The notes below the pieces were generated by a model that was not told where the DNA came from, did no database searches, and worked only from the letters and a program-made list of their open reading frames with translations. A DNA stretch of 64,000 bases, taken from assembly GCF_016865235.1 (NCBI RefSeq), contig NZ_CP064030.1:4092001-4156000 (forward strand), in the 5' to 3' direction. The stretch's first letter is position 1; every line of letters starts with the position of its first letter. This document shows, in pieces, positions 45,096 to 54,076 of the stretch. The translations under genes and the position numbers were made by a program. Source of the DNA: Dyella caseinilytica. Lineage in GTDB: Bacteria > Pseudomonadota > Gammaproteobacteria > Xanthomonadales > Rhodanobacteraceae.

Positions 45096-45196
45096 GCAGC
45101 ACCGCATCACCTCACAGAGACGCTAACGCAAGCGTCTGCGCAAGCAGGCGGCAGGAGCTTTTGCGTCCGTTCTTTGACCATAGGGAGTTTCGCACC

Positions 45197-46498
45197 ATGC
45201 TGGTTTACTACTTTTCGCTTGCGATGATCAGTCTCAAGCGAAACAGAGTCATCACGGCGTTGATGATTCTCGCCATCGGACTTGGGATTGGCGCCAGCAT
45301 GACCATGGCGACCGTGTTGCATGTGATGTCTGGCGATCCGCTACCTGGTCGAAGCGGGTATCTGTACGTTCCCGTGATCGACGCAAGCCCCGTGCGAGAA
45401 AGCCAGCCCAAACGTGCGACGCCGGACGACGACCTGACCTGGCCCGACGCCCTGAATCTGCTGCACGCTGCGCGCGCCGAGAAGCAGGCTGCGATGTCCG
45501 GCGGAAGACTGCCCATTCGTCCGGACAACCCTTCACAGAAGCCATTCTTTGAACATGGGCATTACGTGACGGCAGATTTCTTCCCGATGTTCGGCACACC
45601 TTTCCTCGCCGGGCGCGGCTGGACCCGCGAGGACGATGAATCGCATGCGCGCGTGGTCGTTCTCAATGCCTCGCTCAACCGCAAGCTGTTCGGCGATGCG
45701 CCAGGTATTGGCCGCACGGTACGGCTAAAGAACATCGACTTCCGCGTCATCGGCGTGCTCGATGACTGGCAGCCGCAGCCCACCTTCTATGCGTCGGTCA
45801 ACGAGCGATCGTTCGGCCAAACGGACCAACTGTTTCTGCCGTTGCAAACCGCCATGGAACTGAATTTCGATATGCAGGGCCGACTTTGGTGCTGGGGAAG
45901 CAGTGGCGATACACGCACCAGCGATCACTGCACCTGGCTTCAGTTCTGGGTGCAATTGAGCAATCCGGCCAGTGTGCTCGGCTATCGCGACTTCCTGGCC
46001 AACTACTGGCGCGAACAGCAGGCGCATGGCCGCTTCACTCGGCCGGTGAACGTGCATCTGTACGGATTGATGGACTGGCTCGCCTACCAGCATGTCATTC
46101 CCGACGATCTACGCCTGCAGCTTTGGCTGGCGCTTGGCTTTCTCGGCGTTTGCATGATCAACATCGTTGGCCTGCTGTTGGCGAAGTTCCTGCGTCGCAG
46201 CGGCGAACTCAGCGTAAGGCGCGCGCTCGGTGCACGGCGCCGCGATCTATTCCTGCAACTGGGCATGGAAGCAGCCGTCATCGGGATGGCCGGCGGCATG
46301 CTGGGATTGGGGCTCGCCGAACTAGGCCTGTGGAGCGTACGCCAGCGGCCGGATGGTTACGCGCACCTCGCGCAGATGGATATCAGCATGCTTGCGGGAA
46401 CCCTTTTACTGGCCGTGCTGAGTAGCGTGCTCGCTGGACTGCTGCCAGCGTGGCGAGCATGCAACATTCCGCCGGCGCTTCAACTCAAAACGCAATGA
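45197..46498 (+). CDS. ABC transporter permease, MacB/FtsX type (1)
   Basis: 433 residues from ATG 45197 (MLVYYFSLAMISLKRNRVIT), with GGAG upstream. One N-terminal helix, a large periplasmic MacB_PCD domain (about 50-290), and three C-terminal helices with the FtsX signature RRSGELSVRRALGARRRDLFLQLGMEA. Such permeases work as mechanotransmission pumps or envelope-stress/antimicrobial-peptide exporters with a cytoplasmic ATPase, but none is encoded next to it. Confidence 0.88.
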   Translation: MLVYYFSLAMISLKRNRVITALMILAIGLGIGASMTMATVLHVMSGDPLPGRSGYLYVPVIDASPVRESQPKRATPDDDLTWPDALNLLHAARAEKQAAMSGGRLPIRPDNPSQKPFFEHGHYVTADFFPMFGTPFLAGRGWTREDDESHARVVVLNASLNRKLFGDAPGIGRTVRLKNIDFRVIGVLDDWQPQPTFYASVNERSFGQTDQLFLPLQTAMELNFDMQGRLWCWGSSGDTRTSDHCTWLQFWVQLSNPASVLGYRDFLANYWREQQAHGRFTRPVNVHLYGLMDWLAYQHVIPDDLRLQLWLALGFLGVCMINIVGLLLAKFLRRSGELSVRRALGARRRDLFLQLGMEAAVIGMAGGMLGLGLAELGLWSVRQRPDGYAHLAQMDISMLAGTLLLAVLSSVLAGLLPAWRACNIPPALQLKTQ

Positions 46499-46506
46499 GG
46501 CCCACC

Positions 46507-47724
46507 ATGTCATCGCTGCCACCGATACTCGCCAGCCTGAAGCGCCACAAGCTCCCTGCGCTTTTGTTGATGCTGCAGGTCAGCCTCACCTGTGCCATCG
46601 TGTGCAATGTCGCATTCATGATCACTCACAGCATCACGCAACTTCATCAGGTCAGCGGTGTGGCTGAAGACGAACTGGTGATGATCGACAGCTCGGACCT
46701 GGACGACAACGCGCAACCGCTGGTCCGCCACACTACCGATCTGGCGGCATTGCGTGCGATTCCCGGCGTGAAATCCGCCGCAGCTATCGATGCGCTGCCC
46801 TTCAATCGCAATGACTGGACCAACGGCATCGCGTTGTCTCCGGATGCCCCGGCACGCGCGAGCGCCACCGCATTCAACGGCACACCAAGGGAACTGGAAA
46901 CGCTCGGCCTGCATCTGGTCGAAGGTCGCGATTTCCTGCCCGATGAATACATTCCCGTCGGCAGCGCGCACGATTGGGCCGGCATCGATCACGTTGCCGT
47001 CACCATCATCACTCGCGCGTTGGCCGAGAAACTTTTCCCCGGGCAGGATCCATTGGGCAAAGCGATTTATCCCGGCGACAAGCCGGTGCGGATAGTGGGC
47101 GTGGTCGATCACTTGGCGCGGCCGCATGCGCACGAAGGTGGCGACGACGAATACGCCACCCTGTTTCCGCTGCTGCCGGATATGAACGACGTGACTTATG
47201 TGTTGCGCACGTCGGCAGGCGAGCGGGATCACATCCTGCAACGGGCTTCGGACGTACTGAACAGACTGGACGACAACCGTATTCTGCAGGACACGCAGAC
47301 ATTTTCGCAGCTGCGCTCCGATTACTTTCACCGCAACCGAACGATGATCAGCCTGTTGATCGCCGCGGCGCTCGGCCTCTTTTCCGTCACAGCGATCGGC
47401 ATTGCCGGCCTGGCTAATTTCTGGGTACAGCAACGGCGACGTTCCATCGGCATCCGCCGCGCATTGGGCGCGACACACAGCGATATCCTGCACTACTTCC
47501 AGGGGGAAAATCTGCTGATCGTCGGCGCAGGCGTGGTGCTTGGCTCGCTCTTGGCTTACACGCTCAACATCGTATTGATGGAGTACTACGAACAAGCACG
47601 CTTGCCGCCGAACTATTTAATGATCGGCGCACTCTCGTTATGGCTGCTCGGGCAGTTGGCCGTGCTTGGGCCGGCCTTGCGCGCGGCGGCGGTGCCGCCT
47701 GTGATGGCGATCCGGTCAGCGTGA
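46507..47724 (+). CDS. ABC transporter permease, MacB/FtsX type (2)
   Basis: 405 residues from ATG 46507, eight bases after the first permease. Same architecture: N-terminal helix (LLLMLQVSLTCAIVCNVAFMI), periplasmic domain, C-terminal helices with QQRRRSIGIRRALGATHSDILHYF. The pair is likely a heterodimer. A REP-like hairpin follows. Confidence 0.88.
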   Translation: MSSLPPILASLKRHKLPALLLMLQVSLTCAIVCNVAFMITHSITQLHQVSGVAEDELVMIDSSDLDDNAQPLVRHTTDLAALRAIPGVKSAAAIDALPFNRNDWTNGIALSPDAPARASATAFNGTPRELETLGLHLVEGRDFLPDEYIPVGSAHDWAGIDHVAVTIITRALAEKLFPGQDPLGKAIYPGDKPVRIVGVVDHLARPHAHEGGDDEYATLFPLLPDMNDVTYVLRTSAGERDHILQRASDVLNRLDDNRILQDTQTFSQLRSDYFHRNRTMISLLIAAALGLFSVTAIGIAGLANFWVQQRRRSIGIRRALGATHSDILHYFQGENLLIVGAGVVLGSLLAYTLNIVLMEYYEQARLPPNYLMIGALSLWLLGQLAVLGPALRAAAVPPVMAIRSA

Positions 47725-47748
47725 CGAGTCCGCAGCGTGTGGCTCGCT

Positions 47749-47777
47749 CGTCATCCCAGCGAAAGCTGGGATGACGG
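47749..47777. repeat. REP-like hairpin after permease 2
   Basis: CGTCATCCCAGC / GCTGGGATGACGG with loop GAAA; may also act as a transcript end. Confidence 0.75.
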
Positions 47778-47831
47778 TGTGGTGCCATCAAAGATCATCA
47801 TCAGCTTGGATGCCCCCCGATTTTGCGGAAA

Positions 47832-48818
47832 TCAACGCGGAGACGACACCTCAGCGGTAGCGCTGAGTTGGTGCAGCGCTAACATCACCTCAGAGTCTGC
47901 CTGCTGGGGTGTCCAGGACGCGATGCTCGCAAGGCTATAGCTCTTGCGCAAATAACGGATCAACTGCAAGCCGACCCAGTAGCCGGTGCGATTGGGCAGA
48001 TCTCTTTGATACGCGGTGGCCGACGCATTGAACCAACGCTTGAATGCGCCTGGATGCTGGCTGTCGATGGCTTTGAAGCGCGCGTCGACAAGAAAACGCC
48101 GCGCGATCTCGGGCAAGCGGCTGGCAGGAATATCCCCCAGATCCGACTGCAGCAGCAGGTCGCCATCACCGTGCCCACTCGATAACTGACTGCTCACATA
48201 GGTCGCCAGACCTTCTTCGAACAAAGGGATGGTGAGCGGAACATCCGACATCACGCCATCGTTGCTGAAACCCGCATGCTGGGCGTGATAGAGATGAAAG
48301 AGTTCATGCGGAACGACAATATCGAGACTGGCCTTTTCCAGCAGCAGGCTGTCCACGGCAAATGCCAGCACGGGCGTACCGTCTGCAAGCACGCCACTTT
48401 TGGCGTCGAAATTCGGCGCGAGTACCTCATACACCAGCGGCCGTGCGCTTGCATCCGAAAACAAGCGACCAAAGCGGGGAATCGTTTGCTCCAGCGCCTG
48501 TTGCAGCGAGGCGGCCTCGCTGGGAATACCGGCAGCAAGCGACGGATAGTCGGCAAATCGTGCCTGCAGATAACGTTGCTTGCGCAATGCCCAGTCGGAA
48601 TGGTGCTGCGTGTCCCACACCACGGACGCATAAACATCGCGGCGTGGCGCCTCGATGTACCTATCCCATTGCTGTAATTGTTCTGTGAGGGGCCGTCCCT
48701 GTGCAACAGACCAGAACGCTGCAAACGATGATGCCATCGATGGCGTCTGGTTGGCGCCCCATGCAGGCAGCGCCGCCGCGAGCAATAACAATGCTGTTAC
48801 TACTCGCGGCGTCGACAT
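47832..48818 (-). CDS. Secreted zinc metallopeptidase-like protein
   Basis: 328 residues with a signal peptide (MSTPRVVTALLLLAAALPAWGA). The zinc motif is VVPHELFHLYHAQH (HExxH) with the downstream glutamate in FEEGLATYVS, the gluzincin-type HExxH...E arrangement seen in DUF2268-like proteases. It probably acts in the periplasm or outside the cell. It starts four bases after the dipeptidyl peptidase stop in the same direction, suggesting a proteolytic operon. Confidence 0.8.
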   Translation of the reverse strand: MSTPRVVTALLLLAAALPAWGANQTPSMASSFAAFWSVAQGRPLTEQLQQWDRYIEAPRRDVYASVVWDTQHHSDWALRKQRYLQARFADYPSLAAGIPSEAASLQQALEQTIPRFGRLFSDASARPLVYEVLAPNFDAKSGVLADGTPVLAFAVDSLLLEKASLDIVVPHELFHLYHAQHAGFSNDGVMSDVPLTIPLFEEGLATYVSSQLSSGHGDGDLLLQSDLGDIPASRLPEIARRFLVDARFKAIDSQHPGAFKRWFNASATAYQRDLPNRTGYWVGLQLIRYLRKSYSLASIASWTPQQADSEVMLALHQLSATAEVSSPR

Positions 48819-48821
48819 GGC

Positions 48822-51155
48822 TTATCGCCAGGGCCAGGGCTTTAGCGCGTATTCCGTCGGCGGCGTATCGCCCGCGAGGTTATGCACGAAGTAATCCCAG
48901 CGGCGACGCGTCACGTACGGCGTATCCGACGCGTAACCATGATGCTGATTGGGCAGGAACAACATGTCGAAGTCTTTGTTCGCCTTGATCAGCGCATCTA
49001 CCACCAGCAGCGTGTTGTACGGCGGCACATTGTCGTCCAGCGATCCGTGCACCAGCATCAGTTTGCCCTTGAGATTCTTGGCAATGAGCTGGTTGGCCTG
49101 GTTGTCATAGTTGGTGCTGCCGTCCTTGTTGACCGTCAGCAGGCCTTGCCATTTCTCTGCCCAATCGTCTTCGTAGACGCGATTGTCATGGTTGCCGCTT
49201 TCGGACCAGCCAACCTTGAAGAAGTCTGGATAGCTGAACATGGCATCGGCCGTCGCGTCGCCACCACCGGAATGCCCCCAGATGCCAACGCGGTCCAGAT
49301 CGATCCATGGATAACGCTGACCCAACTGTTTGATCGCCGTCACCTGATCGGGCAAGGTGTTGTCGCCCATCTTGCCGTACCAGGCATCGTGGAAGGACTT
49401 CGAACGCCATGGCGTGCCCATGCCATCGATCGCCACCACCACAAAGCCCAATTCCGCCAGCGACTGGTTGTCATAGTGCGACGGCAAGAAACCGAAGCTC
49501 ATCACCGAACCAGTCTGCGGACCGGGATAGATGTAGTCGACGATCGGGTACTTTTTCTGCGGGTCGAAATGCGTGGGCTTGAACATCAGGCCGTACAAAT
49601 CGGTCTTGCCATCGCGCGCTTTTACCGTGAACGGTTCGGGCGGCTGCCAGCCGGCTGCCAGCAGGCGCGTGATGTCGGCCTTGGCGACGGTCGTAACAGT
49701 GTGTCCGTCATTGGCATCGCGCAACACGGTGACTGGCGGCGTGGTCGTGGTCGAATAGCTGTCCACGAAATACTTGCCGTCGTCTGACAGGGTGATCTCG
49801 TGATCGGCTGGCTCCGGTGTCAGCAACACCGGTTGCCCACCATCCAGGCTCACCTTCCAGAACTGCTGGTAATACGGATTCACGCCCGAGGTACGGCCGA
49901 CGCCGCGGAACCAGACAGTGCGCGTCTTGTCATCGACCTTCAGCACCTGGGTCACGTTGCCGTCGCCCGTGGTGATTGCGTGCTTGAGTTGGCCATTGGC
50001 GAGATCGTAGAGGTAGAGGTTGCCCCAGTTATTGCGTTCGCTGAACCAGATGGCTTCGTTGGCGGCCGGCAGATAACGCCAGTTCACCATGTCGTTGCCG
50101 CTTTCGTAATAGGTGGGCACATCTTCATGGAAGACGGTGCGCACCTCACCGGTTTTCACATCGGCAATGCGGAACGTCTCGTGCTTGTGGTCACGCGACG
50201 TGGACACGAAGGCCAGCGTCTTGCTGTCCGGCGCCCATTTCACGTCGTCCCAGCCACCGTCTTCACCGCAACTCACGTCATCGCACAGGCTGGAACGGTG
50301 TTGGTCGGCCGGCATCTTCAAGCGCACGACTTTGTGCGCGGGCACGTCAATGATCACGCGCTCGATCATCGTGACGTCTTTGTCGCCGGCAAACGGATAT
50401 TTCCACGCCTGCAATGCCGGGTGCCCGTCTTTGGTTTCCACCAGATACATGTCGCCGGTCTTGCGCTGATCCTGCTGGAACGTTGCGATCTGCTTCGAAT
50501 CGGGCGACCACTCCAGAATGGCGTTATCGGTGTGCTTCCAGCCTGCGTTGTCAGTGGCGTAGCCGAAATTCTCCACACCATTGGTGGTCAGCTGGGTTTC
50601 CTTGCCGGTGGCGACATCGCGCACCCACATGTTCCAGTTGCGAATGAAGGCTTCCTGCTTGCGATCGGGCGACAACACGCCCGGCTCCTTGCCGGCTTTC
50701 ACCAGCGTGCATTCGCCAGCATCCTTGAGATTGCAGAGGTAGTGCTTGCCGTGCACCTCGATGTCGTCGCGCCCATCGGCAGCCACGCGGTAATCGGTAA
50801 TGCCGAGCTTGTCCGCCTTGATCGCGCTATCGCCAGCCTTGCTCAATGCAGCGGCCAGCTTGGCCTGATCGAGCAGCGGGGAAGCGGCGCCGTTCGTCGC
50901 ATCCATCTGCATGTAGTGATCACCGCCAGCATCGTGGTCGACGTACCAGAAATGCGCGCCATCCAGCCAATGCACCGTGCCCACGGCGTGATCCACCAGC
51001 GGCGCCGTGTTGTACATCATGAAACGCTCGGCCTGCGCGTAATCTTGCGCAGTCAAGGTTCGGCCTTCGGCCATTGCGCTGCCGGCACTCGATGCCGCCA
51101 GCAGCCCACACACCAGTGCGCCGTAAAGGCGCGACATGCCGATTGTCGAACGCAT
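48822..51155 (-). CDS. Dipeptidyl peptidase IV (S9 prolyl oligopeptidase family)
   Basis: 777 residues from the ATG at 51155, which has GGGAG upstream and opens a signal peptide (SRLYGALVCGLLAASSAGSAMAEG); the longer frame to 51215 lacks these. N-terminal beta-propeller DPPIV_N domain (about 100-480), then the S9 catalytic domain with the nucleophile in GIWGHSGGGDATADAMF, Asp in VHGSLDDNVPPYN and His in NQHHGYASD. It removes X-Pro or X-Ala dipeptides from peptides in the periplasm. It would be a plausible processor or degrader of secreted peptides, but no link to the graspetide locus is shown. Confidence 0.94.
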   Translation of the reverse strand: MRSTIGMSRLYGALVCGLLAASSAGSAMAEGRTLTAQDYAQAERFMMYNTAPLVDHAVGTVHWLDGAHFWYVDHDAGGDHYMQMDATNGAASPLLDQAKLAAALSKAGDSAIKADKLGITDYRVAADGRDDIEVHGKHYLCNLKDAGECTLVKAGKEPGVLSPDRKQEAFIRNWNMWVRDVATGKETQLTTNGVENFGYATDNAGWKHTDNAILEWSPDSKQIATFQQDQRKTGDMYLVETKDGHPALQAWKYPFAGDKDVTMIERVIIDVPAHKVVRLKMPADQHRSSLCDDVSCGEDGGWDDVKWAPDSKTLAFVSTSRDHKHETFRIADVKTGEVRTVFHEDVPTYYESGNDMVNWRYLPAANEAIWFSERNNWGNLYLYDLANGQLKHAITTGDGNVTQVLKVDDKTRTVWFRGVGRTSGVNPYYQQFWKVSLDGGQPVLLTPEPADHEITLSDDGKYFVDSYSTTTTPPVTVLRDANDGHTVTTVAKADITRLLAAGWQPPEPFTVKARDGKTDLYGLMFKPTHFDPQKKYPIVDYIYPGPQTGSVMSFGFLPSHYDNQSLAELGFVVVAIDGMGTPWRSKSFHDAWYGKMGDNTLPDQVTAIKQLGQRYPWIDLDRVGIWGHSGGGDATADAMFSYPDFFKVGWSESGNHDNRVYEDDWAEKWQGLLTVNKDGSTNYDNQANQLIAKNLKGKLMLVHGSLDDNVPPYNTLLVVDALIKANKDFDMLFLPNQHHGYASDTPYVTRRRWDYFVHNLAGDTPPTEYALKPWPWR

Positions 51156-51352
51156 GCTTGCTCCCAATGAACTTATCGAAAAACCGAAACGCGCCGCCAC
51201 GGCGGCTGTCCCCAACCTGTCATCGTAACCCTGGGGCCTCGGCCCCTACCCCTGCCAAAGGTACTTGAGGCCTCGCCAATGCGCATGCTTTCGGTGGCGC
51301 CTGCACATGTCCGCCTATATTGTTTACGCCCCTCCCCTCGCCTCGTATCTCA

Positions 51353-51739
51353 ATGAGCACCCCTCTGCCTGAAGCCCGCTTGCTGGAAATGGTCTTTCCG
51401 GATCACACCAACCACCTGGGCACCCTGTTCGGCGGCCAAGCCTTGGCCTGGATGGACAAAGCCGCCTTCATCGTCGCCTCGCGCCACGCGCGCCGGATTG
51501 TGGTGACCGCCCGCTCGGAAGAAGTCAATTTCCGGGTGCCCGTGCGCGAAGGGCAGCTCGTGGAACTGGTGGCGCGCATCGTTAGCACGGGGCGCAGCTC
51601 CATGCAGGTGGAAGTGGAAATGACGGCGGAAGATCCGCTCACCGGCGACCGCCGCGTCTGTACCACCGGCCGCTTCGTCATGATTGCGCTCGACTCCAAC
51701 GGCTCACCGACGCCGGTGCCGCCGCTGCCTGAAGCGTGA
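51353..51739 (+). CDS. Acyl-CoA thioesterase (YciA-like hotdog fold)
   Basis: 128 residues from MSTPLPEARLLEMVFPDHTN. Hallmarks: HTNHLGTLFGGQALAWMDKAAFIVASRH, with the catalytic Asp in WMD, and VREGQLVELVARIVSTGRSSMQVEVEM. It hydrolyses acyl-CoAs. Divergent from the dipeptidyl peptidase gene. Confidence 0.93.
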   Translation: MSTPLPEARLLEMVFPDHTNHLGTLFGGQALAWMDKAAFIVASRHARRIVVTARSEEVNFRVPVREGQLVELVARIVSTGRSSMQVEVEMTAEDPLTGDRRVCTTGRFVMIALDSNGSPTPVPPLPEA

Positions 51740-51755
51740 AACCGGGGGCAAGCTC

Positions 51756-51884
51756 ATGTCGCAGCCACGGACCATCATCGGCAACTACCTCTCGCGCTAT
51801 GTGCGCAAAGTGCTGGTGTGCCTAGAGGGTGGCCCCTTTGCTTGGCGGCGCGCATCTCGCACTGCCATGCATTTGGTGATTTGA
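51756..51884 (+). pseudogene. Glutathione S-transferase fragment
   Basis: The frame reads MSQPRTIIGNYLSRYVRKVLVCLE and then GGPFAWRRASRTAMHLVI-stop. The first 24 residues match the N-terminal strand-helix of GST proteins (IVGNYLSPYVRKVLVCLE type), including the region of the catalytic Ser; everything after is unrelated. A later deletion or rearrangement removed the rest. A large hairpin sits at the break. Confidence 0.75.
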
Positions 51885-51926
51885 AGCATTGCCTGCGGAG
51901 CTTTCGAGCGCCGTAGGCAATGCTTC
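51879..51926. repeat. Long hairpin at the GST break point
   Basis: 18-bp arms TTGAAGCATTGCCTGCGG (51879-51896) and CCGTAGGCAATGCTTCAA (51909-51926), one G-T wobble, 12-base loop. It may be a dispersed palindromic element associated with the deletion, or a terminator for the LysR gene on the other strand. Confidence 0.75.
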
Positions 51927-51998
51927 AATTTACGACACGCAGCCGCTTTGCGATGTCGGGCTAGGCTGCGCCAACCCAACCTACAAATCGCAACAGCA

Positions 51999-52898
51999 CT
52001 AAAACTGCTTGGCCATAATCTCCACCAACCAATCCACAAACGCCCTCAACCTCGCCGGCATCTGCCGATGCGGTGGATACAGCACCGTCACCGGCAACGA
52101 CGGCGGTGGCGTCGCTGGCAAAATCTGCCGCAAGGTACCGTTCGCCAGACCCTCCGCCGCGCGATAACGCGGAAACTGCGCAACACCTAGTCCCGCCTCA
52201 CAACACGCGAGATAAGCCTCCACACTGCTTACGGTGACGTGGCCGGGCATGCTTACTTCACGGCGTTTGCGTCCCACCATGAATTCCAGCGGCTCGCTGC
52301 GATGCGTGGTGGGTGATGACCAGTTCACCGCGTAATGCCCCTTCTCCAAATCTGCCAGGGTCTGCGGCAATCCTTGTTTGCGCACATAGGTTGCGCTGGC
52401 CACGGTTAATTGCTCGATCGTACCGACACGGCGTCCGACCAATCCGGAGTCTGGCAGTTTGCCGACACGCAATACGCAATCCACACCTTCGCGCAACAAG
52501 TCGACGAAACGGTCGCTGGTGCCGATGTCCAGTTCCAACGATGGATAGCGTGCAAAGAACGCTGGCAAGGCGGGGATCAGCCACAAACGCGCCATCTGTA
52601 CCGGCACATCAATGCGCAGTCGACCTCGCGGCTGCACGGTGGCTTCACGGAAGTCCGCTTCGACGGCATCCATTTCGGCCAACAGTCGTATGCAGTGGCT
52701 GTAATACGCCTCGCCATCCTGTGTGGCATGGACGCGGCGGGTGGTTCGGCGCAGCAACTGCGTGCCCAACCTCGTCTCCAGCCGCTTGATGGTATGGGTG
52801 ACGGTGGCGCGAGGCAGATTCCGGTCATCGGCCGCGGCGGTGAAGCTGCCGAGTTCGACGATGCGGGTGAATAGGCGCATGGCATCAAGGCGATCCAT
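51999..52898 (-). CDS. LysR family transcriptional regulator
   Basis: 299 residues from MDRLDAMRLFTRIVELGSFTAAADDRN. Winged-helix DNA-binding domain (2-60), then the substrate-binding domain with RLRIDVPVQMARLWLIPALPAFFARYPSLELDI. It belongs to the 'MDRLxAMxxFvrVvexGSFtaAA' group. The aldo/keto reductase gene starts 105 bases away, divergently, and is the likely target. Five extra residues upstream (start 52913) are possible. Confidence 0.93.
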   Translation of the reverse strand: MDRLDAMRLFTRIVELGSFTAAADDRNLPRATVTHTIKRLETRLGTQLLRRTTRRVHATQDGEAYYSHCIRLLAEMDAVEADFREATVQPRGRLRIDVPVQMARLWLIPALPAFFARYPSLELDIGTSDRFVDLLREGVDCVLRVGKLPDSGLVGRRVGTIEQLTVASATYVRKQGLPQTLADLEKGHYAVNWSSPTTHRSEPLEFMVGRKRREVSMPGHVTVSSVEAYLACCEAGLGVAQFPRYRAAEGLANGTLRQILPATPPPSLPVTVLYPPHRQMPARLRAFVDWLVEIMAKQF

Positions 52899-53003
52899 GG
52901 ATTGTTGATCCAAATGGAATAGTGATACTCATTATTCAGTATTTATCGCATCACCGCATCGGCCGATGATGCGCCATCCCCCAACCCCACCATGAGACGA
53001 ATC

Positions 53004-53996
53004 ATGCAGACACGCACACTTGGCAAGAACGGCCCCGTCGTCTCCGCCCTCGGCCTCGGCTGCATGGGCATGAGCGATTTCTACGGCAAGCGCGACGATG
53101 CCGAATCTATCGCCACCATCCACCATGCGCTCGACCGCGGCGTCACCCTGCTCGATACAGCCGACATGTACGGCCCTTTCATCAACGAGGAACTGGTTGG
53201 CAAGGCCATCAAGGGACGCCGCGACCAGGTTTTCCTGGCGACCAAGTTCGGCATCGTGCGCGATGCCGCCGACCCAGCCAAGCGCGGGATCAGCGGTCGC
53301 CCGGAGTATGTGCGCGCCAGCTGCGACAACAGCCTGAAACGGCTGGGGGTGGATCACATCGATCTGTATTACCAGCATCGCGTGGATGTGAGTGTGCCGA
53401 TTGAGGAAACCATCGGCGCGATGGCCGAGCTGGTGGCGGCGGGCAAGGTGCGTTACATCGGTATGTCCGAAGCCTCCGCGCAGAACATTGAGCGCGCCAG
53501 CAAGGTGCACACGATTACCGCTTTGCAAAGCGAGCTTTCGCTATGGACGCGCGATCCGGAGGAAAACGGCACGCTGGCCATGTGCCGCAAGCTGGGCATT
53601 GCGCTGGTGGCGTATTCGCCGCTTGGCCGTGGCTTTCTCACGGGCGCGATCACCAAGCTGGAGGATTTCGAGCCCGACGATTTCCGCCGCACCAATCCGC
53701 GTTTCGCGGGCGAGAACTTCGCGCGCAACCTGCAACTGGTGAAACAGGTCGAGGTGATGGCGCAGGAAAAAGGCTGCACGCCAGCGCAACTGGCGCTCGC
53801 CTGGGTCCTCGCGCAAGGACAGGATATCGTGCCGATTCCCGGCACCAAGCAGCGTTCGCGCCTGGATGAAAACCTGGGTGCGCTGGATGTGCGGTTGAGC
53901 CAGGAAGACCTGGACTCGATCGAGCGCATTTTCCCGGTGGAAGCCGTGGCCGGTGCGCGCTACACCGAAGCCGGCATGGCGCACATCAATAAATAA
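53004..53996 (+). CDS. Aldo/keto reductase (YajO/AKR13-like)
   Basis: 330 residues. Catalytic tetrad: Asp and Tyr in LLDTADMYGP, Lys in FLATKFGIV, His in DLYYQHRVD. NADPH-binding C-terminal segment IPIPGTKQRSRLDENLGAL (as VPIPGTKQRSRLDEN) is present. It reduces aldehydes or ketones. ATG 52992 would add four residues; no strong ribosome site discriminates. Confidence 0.93.
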   Translation: MQTRTLGKNGPVVSALGLGCMGMSDFYGKRDDAESIATIHHALDRGVTLLDTADMYGPFINEELVGKAIKGRRDQVFLATKFGIVRDAADPAKRGISGRPEYVRASCDNSLKRLGVDHIDLYYQHRVDVSVPIEETIGAMAELVAAGKVRYIGMSEASAQNIERASKVHTITALQSELSLWTRDPEENGTLAMCRKLGIALVAYSPLGRGFLTGAITKLEDFEPDDFRRTNPRFAGENFARNLQLVKQVEVMAQEKGCTPAQLALAWVLAQGQDIVPIPGTKQRSRLDENLGALDVRLSQEDLDSIERIFPVEAVAGARYTEAGMAHINK

Positions 53997-54006
53997 GCCG
54001 CAACAC

Positions 54007-54035
54007 CCGTCGTCCCGGCGCAGGCCGGGACGACG
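54007..54035. repeat. REP element before queF
   Basis: CCGTCGTCCCGGCG CAGG CCGGGACGACG, a compact palindromic member of the family described at 31863. Confidence 0.85.
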
Positions 54036-54076
54036 ATTTCAAAGCATCGACGAAGCCAGCGCAGTAAAATGCGCGA

